Shown: positions 1 to 10,918 of the stretch, piece by piece
Layout: every line of letters begins with the position of its first letter
How positions within the stretch are numbered: the stretch's first letter is position 1
From: Telmatactis stephensoni
Taxonomy: Eukaryota; Cnidaria; Anthozoa; Actiniaria; Isophelliidae
Assembly (NCBI GenBank): GCA_029948255.1
Contig: JALIZF010001690.1
Span: forward strand, 124,001 to 188,000
DNA: 64,000 nucleotides
Reading direction: 5' to 3'
Notes under the pieces: model-generated
The model's input: the letters and a program-made list of their open reading frames with translations, nothing else
Databases searched by the model: none
Told to the model about the DNA's origin: nothing
Translations under genes and position numbers: made by a program

Positions 1-600
1 TACTGTGATTATGTTTAATTAAACAATTTTTATATATATTTATGTATAGCCCAAAAACAATAATACGAAAGAGTGCTCAATCCATGGTGTTTGGAAATGT
101 GCACAAAGATTTCGTGTAGACCCCCTGATAAATGTAGCCCACAATAATAACATCTATTGTCAAAAGTGTGTTCTGGCAAATAATGGAAAAATGTCAAATG
201 TGCTTTCAAGAGTCTTCTTACATTAAGTAAAGCCAAATTTCAGGAGAAGCTGAATGATGACTTTCTGAAATCATACTGTGATTCTGTTTAATTAAACAAT
301 AAACACCATGGACCCCAAGATTCCCGGTAAATGAAGGGGTGTGCTCAGTGATGATAATAACTCATGGTCGATCTTTATTATATGATCGCAATTTTGTTAT
401 CTGAGAGCACCAAAACAAATAGTTAGAGAACTAGAATAAGATTTAAAGAAGGGATGATAATAAACAATTAATGAATAAGTTGGTAATGTTCATTCAGTTT
501 TTGAAATTTCCACACTGGAGCATGACACAATTCAAGTAAAATTTATGTTCAGTTCTTTCTTCAAAATTTACAATCAGATTGCAGAGAGGGGTGAATTGAA
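1..600. other. AT-rich noncoding with a direct repeat
   Basis: No convincing coding sequence. A direct repeat of about 27 bp containing TTTAATTAAACAAT occurs at 1-27 and again at 273-300. This could mark target or terminal repeats of a short insertion between them, but nothing else supports that. Confidence 0.4.
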
Positions 601-641
601 ACTTGTAACACTGTAAAAACTGAAGAAGATAACTTACTAAC

Positions 642-690
642 GTTTCGAGCCTTAGCTAGCCCTTTGTGTGGTAAAAGAGTGAACTGCAGA
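642..690 (-). ncRNA. degenerate hammerhead-like motif
   Basis: Read on the minus strand, a short stem-like segment (GGGCTAGC..GGCTC) is followed directly by GAAACGTTAG, the arrangement seen at the end of hammerhead ribozymes of Penelope-like elements. The CUGAUGA box is not intact, so at best this is a decayed copy. Confidence 0.2.
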
Positions 691-699
691 CAAATTCAT

Positions 700-1455
700 A
701 CAACATGCAAAAGCATGTAGACATAAGGAGTAAAGTAGTGTTTAATGGCAAAATAGCTTGTGTAGAAGGAGCGGAGAGGAACAGGGGTTCAAATCTCCCT
801 CCTCCCAAATGTTTTGCCTCTTTTCTCCCTTCTCCCTAATTATTGGAGCCATTTCTCCCTCCTCCCTAAACTGTTCCTCTCTGCTCTAGAAAGTAAGAAT
901 ATATATAATTATGGTTGTTTTTCATATGTTATACAAGCCAAAGGTTTACTGACGTAGAGACAAAAACGTGACTGAAAATAACACACTCACCAGCTGGTAT
1001 AATTGTTTATTATTTTGTCACTGATTATTTATATATTGCTTTCCTTTTTACATCCCTCAGTTTTACCGACATTACATTACAGGACAGTGTTACACATCTT
1101 TCCACAACTGAATTGTTAGATATTTTTATTACTTTTGTTACTATTCTATTCAGCATTTGATAATTGACTTTTGGTTCATTTGGTAATTCTGCTAGCCATA
1201 CACGACTTTCATAATGGCGGACGCGCGCGGGAGACTGGTAGCGAGTTTTGCACCATAACGAGGCTATCTGGGCGTATTTCGCGCGAAAACACAAGATTTG
1301 TTTGTATGTTAATCAACCGAGCGATAAAAACAAAGAAATTTCTTCCATAGCTATTCAATCTTTTAACTCAGCTTTGCAATTACAGACAGTACACATCGTT
1401 TATTTTTACTACTGTGGCCTTTGTTGCCGAATCAGAGTGTTATTTTAGCAGAAAA
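700..1455. other. noncoding, upstream of THAP transposase
   Basis: Pyrimidine-rich CTCCCTCCTCCC tracts at 795-870, then AT-rich DNA. No gene seen. It probably includes the upstream part of the THAP element, but I found no terminal inverted repeat. Confidence 0.4.
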
Positions 1456-2742
1456 ATGCCAAGTCATTGCTGTGTGCCAAAGTGTACTACAAGATTCGGC
1501 GAACGCGAAGACGGCAAAAATATTTCTTTCTTCACCTTCCCTTCAAACAAAGCGTCAGAGAACAAATGGATCCATGCAATACGGAGAGACAGAGGGAAAA
1601 ATTTTTCAGTAAACAAGTCAACGGTAGTTTGTGGCCGACACTTCAAGAAAAGCGACATAAGAAAAACTTTAGCAGGGAAAAACATGTTGAAGCCTGGAGT
1701 CGTGCCTTCAATATTTGCATGGTCTCGCCCATCGCCCCAAAAACGTAAGCCACCAGCAAATAGACAATTTTCTAACAACGTGAGTATGGGAATAAATGCT
1801 GAAAAGGAACGAATTCAAGAAGTGGTCATCGAAGAACTAAATGAACAGGTTTTGGTCGATGAAGGTCAACCCAGAGCTACAAGTATTGACGTTGAAACAC
1901 AAACTGAGTTCACTGATTACGAAGAACACTTACGAACTAGTATTAGAACCTTAAATCAAAAAATAAAAGATCTCACATTAAATTTGTCACACCTGGAACG
2001 TAAAAACAATGATCTGAAAAGCAAGATGTTTTCTTTGGAAAATATTCAAAACATAAATGATTCAAGTGCTTTTTACACAGGATTTTCAAATTGGGATTCA
2101 TTCATGGCCATCTACAATTACCTAGATCCTGGGGAATTGGGTGAAAACATAAATTACTGGTTATCATCAAAGACAAACATTGAGAACTCTGAGTATGTTA
2201 ATGATTCTGTACAAAGTGAGGGAATCAACTTAAAAAGGGGAAGGTCCAGAACTCTCAAACCACTAGATGAATATTTCCTAGTGTTGTGTAGACTCAGACA
2301 AGGATTTCATGAGGATCACTTAGCACATTTATTTAACATCTCTACACCCACTGTAAGCAGAATAATAATTACTTGGATGAATTACATGTTTCTTAAACTA
2401 GGAACTATTAATATCTGGCCAACAAGAGAAGACATTGATGCAAATATGCCTGAAGCCTTTAAAGAGAAGTACAAGTCAACAAGAGTCATAATTGACTGCA
2501 CTGAAGTGAAATGCCAAATGCCTAGCAGTTTGCAGAAAAATTCAGAATTATTCAGTAGCTACAAGAATCACACAACTCTCAAGGGATTAGTAGGCATTTC
2601 CCCTGGTGGTGCCATTACATTTGTTAGTCAGTTGTACACAGGGTCCGTAAGAAAGAAAACATATCAAACAAAACAAACAACAAACAAACAAAACAACAAA
2701 CAAAACAAAACAAAACAAAAAACCCCACTGGGGAAAGCTTGA
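1456..2742 (+). pseudogene. THAP-domain DDE transposase, 3' truncated
   Basis: The N-terminus is a C2CH THAP zinc finger: Cys6/Cys10, then Cys59/His62 in CGRHF, ending in the PSIF box near residue 90. A glutamine/lysine-rich coiled region follows. Next come a helix-turn-helix (HTH_Tnp_4-like, DEYFLVLCRLRQGF) and the start of a Harbinger-like DDE_Tnp_4 nuclease with its first Asp in VIIDCTEV. The similarity stops at about 2646 (LYTGS). A GTAAGA there may be a splice donor, after which the frame runs into an AAACA-rich simple repeat to a stop at 2742. No downstream exon carrying the remaining catalytic residues is visible, so the gene looks truncated. I chose ATG 1456 because THAP domains begin at this methionine; an upstream ATG at 1414 is in frame. 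The nearest partner is the convergent YqaJ gene at 4059-5990. Confidence 0.8.
2655..2720. repeat. AAACA-type simple repeat
   Basis: Runs of AAACA/AAAAC interrupt the THAP transposase reading frame. Just beyond, ACCCCACTGGGG at 2722 and CCCCAGTGGGGGT at 2762 form a short inverted repeat. Confidence 0.7.
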
Positions 2743-3031
2743 TGTTCTGCGCGATTATTTTCCCCAGTGGGGGTTTCTGGCCTAATCAAAAAGCCAGTTT
2801 TGCATTTTCTTGGAATCCATTTCCAGCAGTGGGTGCTTGGCATCTATCGTGTAAAAAATTTCAAAAATTATGTCAGGATAATATGAAATGTCTTTCTCCA
2901 GCCCGAATAAACATATCTCGGCTCTAAGCATTGTATTTACAGAAACCTCAGGTATTTTTTCTCCTGTAATTTTCAGATAGAAGGTTTTGAAACACTCTTG
3001 TAATGTTTAGCTTAAATGCAATAAAAGACTG

Positions 3032-3170
3032 TAGAGTGGTTTTCATACACTTTTGAAATACACCTAAGCCTAGTTAGCACTTTTGTTTTATATTGTAATC
3101 AGACTTTTATACTCCAACTGATCCACTCCAACTATATACTTTGTTTCTTAAGTCAATGAAAACCACTCTA
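3032..3170. mobile_element. 139-bp MITE with TA-flanked termini
   Basis: Perfect 15-bp inverted ends TAGAGTGGTTTTCAT at 3032-3046 and ATGAAAACCACTCTA at 3156-3170. If the outer TA is the duplicated target, this is a Tc1/mariner-style miniature element. The interior is noncoding. Confidence 0.65.
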
Positions 3171-4058
3171 TAAAAAATCAAGGTGGGACACAAGCAAGAA
3201 TCACACATAATATTATTATCAATGAAACTTATTTATTAGCCCTTTCAGAAGGAATGTAATTTTGAATATATAGAGTACTAGATGTACAAAAAGTTATTAA
3301 GAAATATGTTGACTAAATATATTTACATGCACAATATCAAAATCTTCTTGTGCTACTGTTGACTTAGTTATGTTTTAGATACTCCCAAAGTATCTATATT
3401 ACTCACTATCATTTGCTTTCATTGAAAGCCAAAAAAATATTACACACTACCCCTAGGTTAAAGTGAGCAAAACAAACTTGATAGTCAGAAATAGCAGTCA
3501 TTGTTGAAATACAGATAGATTAATTTAAGAACTTTAAACTTCAGTGGTAAAACAATGGACATCTAAACAATTATTTGCTTAATAAGCTTTTAATGTTGCT
3601 TCAGGTCGTGAATAATTTTAAAATCCCCTTTGTTTGACTGCTATTCTACATAAATGACATGTAATCAAATACACTTGTAATAAATCACAAGGCCACTCTA
3701 TATTTAGTTTTTTTGACTATAAATAGGAATAACAATGTTGCAGTTTGGAATTATATATGATTTTCTCAATGAGGTTCAGAATTTATTTGACCTGAGTATA
3801 TTTCTTAATGCTGACCATGTTTGGGGTAAATTAGACTAATCAAATCCAGTTATACACAAATATATATATATAGCAAAATGTTGCAGAACAACAAAATGTT
3901 ATAACAAGAAAATGATTTCTCAGTTTTAATTTCTGTTGCAATTACTCTTTTCTGTTTATTCCACACACAATAAATAAATAAATAAATAAAAATGGTCAGC
4001 ATATAAGAAAAATTCAATTCAAATAAACACTAAAACTTCTCTGTAATAACATTTGATT
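3171..4058. other. AT-rich spacer
   Basis: No gene seen. Holds an (AT)n tract near 3860 and an AATA microsatellite at 3968-3990. It lies between the two convergent transposon-type genes and may be the decayed middle of one element. Confidence 0.4.
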
Positions 4059-5990
4059 TTAACTTACATTGTCTGGTGGACTAACTTGTGATTGCTCTTC
4101 TAAAGCAAATGAGAGAAAGTGTTCAAAGTAATATTTTTGAAGATCTTCTTTGAGTTGTCCCCAAAACTGGGGCTTGAATGGAATTCGCTGAACATAGAGT
4201 CCCTTGTTCGTGTAAACTATGAAATCACACCACCTTACACCTGTCACTCCCATCTGTCCCTGAACTTGAAAGTAGTATGGGTGGTTTTCTTTCAAAAAGC
4301 AATCTGTGTCACTTGTTTTACTCATGCAAAATCCAGAGTCAGAGCAAGCCTCCATAGGTGTTACATTGAAGTGCTTGTAAGGGCATTTTACTTCGGCAAG
4401 ACCAAAATGATCAGCACAGCCTGAATCGATTACCTTGGCATCAGGTGAGGCACCAAAAATTGGAAATGTCTTTGATACAACAAATCCACTCCTGAATACT
4501 TTTACTGGTGTTCCTCTGTGGTACATAAACTTCTCATACTCTTGGAGAGCTATTGGTTCATATTTGTGTCCATGATCTGAATAGCGTTTTGAAATTTCTG
4601 GTGGATTCATCAGTTTAGCAGCAAAAGTGTTGTGATTTTTTTTTCGTTTTGCTATCACATGGAATTGTGAAGCAGTGAATCTATACTTTCGTTCAGTTTT
4701 CCAATTCTTGGAATTTGCTTGCTGTCTTGTTTCAACTTCAACATTGTTAATTTTGTCCTCGTCTAGCTTAAGTGATTCAACAAATGCTTTTCCATTTCCA
4801 TTCACATGGTCTGGTAAAATTAATTCATCTCCCAGATCTCTCAGTGGAAACCTGGGGTATGTAAGCACACCTTGATTGTTATTGGGAAGACGGACTACAG
4901 AGTCAAGGTTTGCCAAGGCTTTAAAATTTGCCTCTGTAAGAGCAACTTGGTAAGATAGGAATGATCCCACCTGACTTTTTCCAAACCTTGTGTCCACATA
5001 CTTTGTTTCTGTTGGCATTTCAAGGGCCATATGAGCCAAACCTAAATTGGAGTCCAGCTTTTGAAGTCCTTCTTTAAAATTTTGTTCCAAATCTTCATTA
5101 TGCTTTTTTATAACTCTAGCATCATACAGTAGAGGCTTGACACCTGATCTTGTTTTCGTTTCATTGAGTTTTGTTTTGTTTACTTCAACTTCCATGACTG
5201 GCTGTGGTGCAATGTTCGAGCCACCACCTTTCTTGTGCCACTTCTGAAGTTGTGACGTGCAAGCCACATCTCTTTCGTGGTCTTCAAATGAATCTGTTGT
5301 CTTTGTGCAGGAATACAGGGAGAATTTGCAGAGTTTAAACATAAGGGCCAGCACATGGTTACAATAGCCAACTGTTCCAGCGACACACGAACAAAAAGCA
5401 CTTTTCACCTCTCCAGATATAATACACAAGGCAACCTTTAGATTGTGTGGTGGGTCATTCTTTTTGAAGCTGTGGCAGCACTTCGCGATCACGTAGAAAT
5501 ATTTTTGATCACTTGTGCACTGTATATCCTCCAGGTATTCATCGTCTAGAAATCTTTTCGCTTTTCGGAGTCCAGTAGGTACTGAGTGGTGAGATTTGTT
5601 GGCGATTTGTTTGCCAGAATTTTCAATATGGCAGTTCATGTCGGCTTGGCCAAACATGGGCATTTTTTCTAGCGAAGTTCCATATCCATCAGACGGGAAT
5701 TTCACTTTTACTCTGTCTGGAGTCTTATCATCGATAACAGAGCCTCCAACAGCGGCAATATGTAACTTTCTTTTCGTGTATAAACCATTTGGATCCGGAT
5801 CTACGATCTCTTTGTCTTTGCCACAACTGATGTATTCGTTCACGCGTTTCACAAGCTCCGCTTTAGTTTTTAATCCCTTTAAAGAATCTCCACGGCATTT
5901 CAACCAAAACTTCAGTTCTTCGTTTTTTAATTCTTCGGGTTTTCTACCCAATAGAGTGGCTCCAGGTATATCGTTCTCTGACAAAGACAT
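4059..5990 (-). CDS. SAP/SWIM/YqaJ-type nuclease protein
   Basis: Intact 643-residue frame. Residues about 17-52 look like a SAP DNA-binding helix pair (LKNEELKFWLKCRG..LKGLKTK). Residues 200-212 form a SWIM zinc finger, CxCx7CxH (Cys200, Cys202, Cys210, His212). Residues about 430-600 match the YqaJ/lambda-exonuclease fold: RFTASQ, then GHKYEPIALQEYE, then FGASPDA, LAEVKCP and YYFQVQGQM. These supply the D..ExK nuclease residues (Asp of SPDA, Glu/Lys of EVK). Genes of this type are common as second proteins of eukaryotic DNA transposons that carry a THAP transposase (the class Repbase calls ISL2EU, from memory). The convergent THAP gene to the left fits that. The role in transposition is inference. 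Confidence 0.85.
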   Translation of the reverse strand: MSLSENDIPGATLLGRKPEELKNEELKFWLKCRGDSLKGLKTKAELVKRVNEYISCGKDKEIVDPDPNGLYTKRKLHIAAVGGSVIDDKTPDRVKVKFPSDGYGTSLEKMPMFGQADMNCHIENSGKQIANKSHHSVPTGLRKAKRFLDDEYLEDIQCTSDQKYFYVIAKCCHSFKKNDPPHNLKVALCIISGEVKSAFCSCVAGTVGYCNHVLALMFKLCKFSLYSCTKTTDSFEDHERDVACTSQLQKWHKKGGGSNIAPQPVMEVEVNKTKLNETKTRSGVKPLLYDARVIKKHNEDLEQNFKEGLQKLDSNLGLAHMALEMPTETKYVDTRFGKSQVGSFLSYQVALTEANFKALANLDSVVRLPNNNQGVLTYPRFPLRDLGDELILPDHVNGNGKAFVESLKLDEDKINNVEVETRQQANSKNWKTERKYRFTASQFHVIAKRKKNHNTFAAKLMNPPEISKRYSDHGHKYEPIALQEYEKFMYHRGTPVKVFRSGFVVSKTFPIFGASPDAKVIDSGCADHFGLAEVKCPYKHFNVTPMEACSDSGFCMSKTSDTDCFLKENHPYYFQVQGQMGVTGVRWCDFIVYTNKGLYVQRIPFKPQFWGQLKEDLQKYYFEHFLSFALEEQSQVSPPDNVS

Positions 5991-6086
5991 TACACTTCCA
6001 TCAATGTTTACATGCAGACGCCATTTTGTTCTTTTGATGGAGGCCTTGGTGGCCTCGTTCTGGTGTTCCCTCGTTACCAGGACCGC

Positions 6087-6236
6087 TCATTGTCGGCCAT
6101 TGTGCAAGCCGTGTATGGCATCTGGCCAAACCATCGTTCTGTATCTGATAACTTCTTCAATCAGAACTTCCTCAGCTCGTCTTACTATGATTTCCTCTGT
6201 CGCGGGATCGGTTGAACTCACGGTAGTCTGTCTCAT
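6087..6236 (-). CDS. short fragment upstream of YqaJ gene
   Basis: A 49-codon frame from ATG 6236 to TGA 6087, with an acidic, helical core (PATEEIIVRRAEEVLIEEV). It lies just upstream of the YqaJ gene on the same strand in GC-richer DNA. It may be a 5' exon or a decayed helix-turn-helix/MADF-type piece; I do not recognise it with confidence. Confidence 0.25.
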   Translation of the reverse strand: MRQTTVSSTDPATEEIIVRRAEEVLIEEVIRYRTMVWPDAIHGLHNGRQ

Positions 6237-6264
6237 TGGTGGCAACGAGGGCGGACTCTGGTGA

Positions 6265-7873
6265 GGAGAGGGGAAAGAAGAATGTAAGTTAGTCTATGTT
6301 TGGAATGGGCATCATGTAGCTGGGTTTTTTCCCTTAAGTTATATATTACTACAAATCAATTTCTATACTCTTGAGCTGGGCAGCAGGGCCGACAATTTCT
6401 TATCTTGAACTAGGCATGATTTCAAGTTGCACTAAGAAAGAAACATAGATACGCAAATAGACTTTATTTGATCTTGACAACAAAATATATCATGAAGGAA
6501 GGAAGAAAATATTAATGTTGCACTATAAAACATCAAGATTCTGATCTGAAACCTTAGAATAATGAAGAAATTTGCAACTTGTTGTGCAAAATTAAATAAC
6601 CCCATTTACACAAGTAGCCTATCTCAAGGATGTTAAGGAATGTTTTTTTTAGTTCAGGAGTGTAAAGAAACACATTTTCTGTAATTTCATAGGTTTGAGA
6701 TTAAAAGAGCTCATTACTGGAAATGTGTTTGCCTTGCTTGAGATTTGCAAGCCATTCAAAAGCACAAATACAGATAAAGCTTTTGTCATTGGAGTTTTGT
6801 TTGGAAGTTAGTGCGAGGTGGCCCTTACCTTCATTCATCGTTGATGTTCGGATGTTCACTTGATGAGTTTCACAAGAGAAGGACTGATGTATGTTCGGAT
6901 GTTGAGTTTCACAAGAGAAGTGTGCTTTAGCGTGCTTGAGTTAGATTACTATTCGATGTTGACTTAAATAGAAGATTTTAGTTGACATTATATCTGTCAA
7001 CTTATTTACTGATTTTGAAACAAATGTTGTTTGCGCGGGCCTTTAGCCTGTGTTGCCAACTTTCAAGGGAAATGGAGGGGAGCTAGCAGACATTGTTGCG
7101 ATTTAATATACCCTTAGCACTGTCCACCATCTTTAAAAAGGCTTAGAAACCTCACATTTCGATCAACAGGAGGCCCAATAATAGAAACACAGAAAGCCCG
7201 CAAACAACAAGTACTTTACAAAAAGATGAAAAACATATATATATATATAAAAAAAAAAAAAGAAAAGAAAAAGAAAAAAGAAAAAAGAAAAACATAAGCC
7301 TGTTTACGTTCTTTAGTCTTCCAGCTTAGGGCATTTTGTAGCATGTGACTACTAGCTGCGAAGGATTTGCTGCTTTGAGAAATATGCAAGCCGAGGGGTA
7401 GTTTGGGATAACTCGAGACAGAGATGAAAGTGTCCAATCTTGTTTCACAGGGCAATTAACACGTGTGTGCGTGCGTGCAGCCTCAGTAAATTACTCAATA
7501 AAATTTAAAAATGTGTACAAGCCATGCTTACCGTTTTCCATTTGTGCAGCAAATTCAAAATATATAAAATTGTATAATAAAAGTGCCATATTCTGAGAGC
7601 ATATGTCTATAATAAAATATTTATTTAACTTTTAAAACTGAAACAAAAATATATACATATAAAACAAACTATTTACAACTGATATACAATATTTACAATC
7701 TGATTTATAAAATAATATTTACAATAATAGGAATAGCTAAATTAAAAATAACCAAAAAATATGAAATTATTCTTCGGCATCCGGCTTATTTTCATTTGCA
7801 GAAATGGTTACAAAATAAACATTGTAACGCATTCGCAGGTTAGCAAATTGGAAAAAAAAAGACTTATACTTAC
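6265..7873. other. noncoding AT-rich region
   Basis: Nothing convincing codes here. A GATGTTCGGATGTT-type motif repeats near 6840-6905. A mixed (AT)n and A/AG-rich microsatellite fills 7228-7290. The end of the region may hold the terminal exon of the gene at 7874-8573. Confidence 0.4.
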
Positions 7874-8573
7874 CATTTTGGACCAAATATTGATTGTGCC
7901 CAAAAAGAGCACTTGAGCAAAACACGAATATACGTTCTATTAGGACACCCCTGAACGATAAAGAAAGCAAGTTTAGTGCTAATATTCACAATTTTAGTAA
8001 AACGAGTGAATAGTCCCCTTACCATCTAATAACTGAGCTCACATCCGGGTAGTTCTAAATAACATAAAATAACATAAACAACAGTCAGTTGCAGGCCAAA
8101 ATTTTAGAAGAAGCACTTTCTACTTGCAAAAAAATATTTTTTTTTGTGTGCACGGGGTGTTGATACTAGCAACAATTGCTCTGCAATCACTAGGCCGTTA
8201 ATTTTGTGGGTTGGTGCATACTCCCACTGATGACAGAAATCACATGGTCAAACACTGCTACTTATCTTCAGCCAAAGCGTTAACGTCTAGCAGTGTGCCA
8301 CTTGTATTATGTTATGAGGTAGCCATGTCAAAAATAAACTATGTTTTGCGATCATTTTGGTACTCACTTCATCAAAGGCGGCCATGTGGCCTTCCAAATA
8401 ATGTGCCATGTCCATCAACATTTAATGGACGTGCTCGTCATGACATACTATCTAAAAGAAAATATATTCCGTTCAGAAGTTGTCAAGAAAAAAATGGAAA
8501 TGATCGACAAAGAAATTAAGATAGAACAATGTTTTCTTACCGTTAAATCGTTATTGTCTGACACACCAGGCAT
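7874..8573 (-). pseudogene. paralogue A: four-exon gene with in-frame stop
   Basis: Four short exons can be placed by GT..AG borders and by exon-for-exon match to paralogue B at 18185-18843. Exon 1 is 8541-8573 (starts MPG), exon 2 is 8368-8451 (28 codons), exon 3 is 8023-8054 and exon 4 is 7874-7950. All reading phases agree. Exon 2 shares the pattern L..HMAAFD with B (L..QMARFD), and exon 3 shares the N-[FY]-P..RW pattern. Exon 2 holds a TAA stop at codon 10 where B has Thr, so A looks dead or is recoded. Exon 4 reads LFGHNQYLVQNG near its end. I do not recognise the family. No terminal exon is clear. Confidence 0.55.
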
Positions 8574-8649
8574 TTTGCAGAACTAGAATGTAGTGATCTG
8601 CCTCCAGTTGCAATACTTTATGAGACGATGCTACTGTGATAAATCAGGC

Positions 8650-8656
8650 TTTTATA
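8650..8656 (-). promoter_or_regulatory. TATA box of paralogue A
   Basis: TATAAAA about 80 bp upstream of the exon-1 ATG. The surrounding word GTATAAAAGCCTGA is nearly identical upstream of paralogue B (18932-18939), so the promoter was duplicated with the gene. Confidence 0.55.
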
Positions 8657-9192
8657 CTTTTTCTTCAGGAAACATTGAGTGACTACTGGTAATCCACAGT
8701 TAAACATCTATGGTGTGATATGGTAATTGTGTAAAGAAACCAAATCAACACCGTTTAAAGTATCACTTTATTCACTGTGGGAAGGTACACACAAACTAAA
8801 CTTGCCGTTACAAAATCAATTACATTATGATCATTTTAACACGTCTCATTCATTTATGCAAGCGAACCGAGTTTGTTTGTTAGGTGTGCCGGTTTTGTGC
8901 ACTACAGGAATGTGTTCACATGTACTGAAGGTCTATCGTGGAGTTATCAAAGCTCAGTTACAAACAAGGCACAAATATGAAGTATAAATTACAAAACGTG
9001 GCACTGGGTGCACAACCAGCCGCTCTCTGAGAATAGTAACTAAAGAAATTCGCTTTTATATTGTTCGTGTAAGAATTCCATGCAGTTTGAAACATATTCC
9101 GTCCTCTCTTGCTTAGTCCCCCTCCCCTTTCCCCTTTCGTCTTTACAAGACTCTAAATGGTAGCAAAATCAACAAAAATGGATCTACAAAAC
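8657..9192. other. spacer without clear gene
   Basis: A plus-strand frame at 8727-8987 has no recognisable features and is probably chance. C/T-rich stretch at 9117-9135. This is where a plus-strand gene served by the two stem-loops downstream would be expected; none is evident. Confidence 0.35.
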
Positions 9193-9198
9193 AAAAAC

Positions 9199-9214
9199 GG
9201 CTCTTTTAGAAGCC
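9199..9214 (+). terminator. histone-type 3' stem-loop, copy 1
   Basis: GGCTCTTTTAGAAGCC followed by ACCAAA and preceded by AAAAC: the replication-dependent histone mRNA end signal (6-bp stem, UUUA loop, ACCA tail), with one weak pair at the stem top. It lies in the first unit of a 57-bp tandem duplication. Confidence 0.65.
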
Positions 9215-9255
9215 ACCAAATACAAATAAAGGAATGACCTAAGATGCTCAAAAAC

Positions 9256-9271
9256 GGCTCTTTTAGGAGCC
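9256..9271 (+). terminator. histone-type 3' stem-loop, copy 2
   Basis: GGCTCTTTTAGGAGCC followed by ACCAAA, 57 bp after copy 1 in an almost identical sequence. It fits the histone consensus GGYYCTTYTNAGRRCC closely except for one G-U pair. No histone or other gene is found immediately upstream on this strand. Confidence 0.7.
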
Positions 9272-9870
9272 ACCAAATACAAATAAAGGAATGACCTAAG
9301 ATGCTCAAAATTTATTGCTTCTTGACTTTATATACCTCAGTTTTACACTCAATTCTTAATTAATTAAACACATGTGCACGTCAACATCAGTCTTTCATGT
9401 AAAATCTAATTGTTATTGAATTGATTTTCCAAGTGGGTAAGATCACAACTACCTCGTTTCGTCATTTGACTAATAAAAACTTAAATTGCCTTATTCTGGT
9501 ATGAATTTTAAGAATCAGTGTTGAAAATACTGATTATTGTTTGACTATACTTTGAACAAATCCTTAAGAGCACCTGGAACAACGCTGTGGATTACACAAC
9601 AAAATTTCATAAATGTCATTCTTTCTGACGACCTCAAATAAAATTACTTCTCAAATAAACATGAAAGATAAAAGTTTTTACAAAATGGCCATGAAAAATA
9701 GCTATATTAAATGATTCACGCATGGCAAGAGGAACAATGTTTTTATTTCGTTAAAAGCTTGATATTTTAATTTACAGATAATCATGATACTTATATGATA
9801 GTAATATTCATATTTATAAATTGATATATATTTTGTCATCATGATTCTATCATACTAACTAGTCATCTTG

Positions 9871-10228
9871 TAAGTTTTCTTAACAAAGCCTCAACCGCCG
9901 CGTCAGACGCCATGAATGCAACAAAACCGAATCTAGTTCATCTATAAAAATTTACAGTAAAAAGCATAGAAATTATGTGCATTTTTAAGAACAAAAACAT
10001 CTGATTTTAACAATGTATGTCTGAGTCTATGGTACTTTTAGTCAGCTTGTAAGTTTTCTTAACAAAGCATCAACCGCCGCGTCAGACGCCATGAACGCAA
10101 CAAAACCGAATCTAGTTCACCTATAAAAATTTACAGTAAAAAGCATAGAAATTATGCGCATTTTTAAGAACAAAAACATCAGATTTTAACAATGTATGTC
10201 TGAGTCTATGGTACTTTTAGTCAGGTTT
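9871..10228 (-). repeat. 179-bp tandem duplication with a coding end
   Basis: Two nearly identical 179-bp units (starting 9871 and 10050), followed by the start of a third at 10225, where the repeat-protein frame ends. On the minus strand each unit encodes the same short tail (AVDALLRK or AVEALLRK, then a stop) that closes the protein at 10217-10639. The terminal exon and downstream DNA thus look tandemly duplicated. Confidence 0.65.
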
Positions 10229-10639
10229 TCTTAACAAAGCATCAACCGCCACGTACTCATCTTGACTTCTTTGATTAATAAAACTGCAATCTGTACTTGA
10301 TGGAGGTAAAGTGTTGATATTCATAAAGGAATCAGCTGGCTGGGGAAAGACAGCTATCGAGGCCAGGTCTATGGTCTGAAACTGTGGGACTTGATGGGGG
10401 TAGTAGGTATAAGCGGCATCTTGACTTCTTTGATTGCTAAATAAACAGCTATCTGTACTTGATGGAGGTATATTCATAAAGGACTCAGCTGGCTGGGGAA
10501 AGACAGCTGTCGAGGCCAGGTCTAAGGTAAACTGTGGGACATGAGGGTAGTAGGAAGTGGCAGTATAAGCGGCATCTTGACTACTTTGACTAAATAAACT
10601 GCAATCTGTACTTGATGGAGGTAAAGCATTGATATTCAT
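10217..10639 (-). CDS. tandem-repeat protein, about 50-residue units
   Basis: The 140-residue frame contains nearly three copies of a unit with the landmarks PPSSTDCSLF, SQDAAYT, YYPH.VPQF, DLAS.AVFPQPA and SFMNI. It is rich in Ser, Tyr, Pro and Gln, without signal peptide or membrane segment, resembling an activation-type low-complexity region; that is only an impression. A further damaged unit continues upstream to about 10730, separated by a TAG, so the true protein was longer or starts in another exon. Family unknown. Confidence 0.45.
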   Translation of the reverse strand: MNINALPPSSTDCSLFSQSSQDAAYTATSYYPHVPQFTLDLASTAVFPQPAESFMNIPPSSTDSCLFSNQRSQDAAYTYYPHQVPQFQTIDLASIAVFPQPADSFMNINTLPPSSTDCSFINQRSQDEYVAVDALLRKPD

Positions 10640-10918
10640 AAAGGAATCAGCTGGCTAGGGAAAGACAGCTGTCGAGGCCAGGTCCATGGTAAACTGTGGG
10701 ACATGGGGGTAGTAGGAAGCGGCGTTATAAGCGGCGAAGGGGGGCTCACTCGATGCCCACAAACAAGATGCAGAGGATGTGTCTTGGGAGCTAGTGCACG
10801 TGTATCTATTCTTCATTTAACATCTTTGCCAACATGCACGGCAATTTTGGAACCACACCTATTAAAACAAAGTAGTACTCAGTCAATTTACTGCCGTAAA
10901 ACGTCCAACAACTTTATT

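Noticed and set aside
1464..1778. Minus-strand frame over the THAP domain
   Set aside because: Shadow of the THAP coding sequence.
5596..6264. 222-codon plus-strand frame
   Set aside because: Antisense to the YqaJ gene start, no domain, hydrophobic-random composition.
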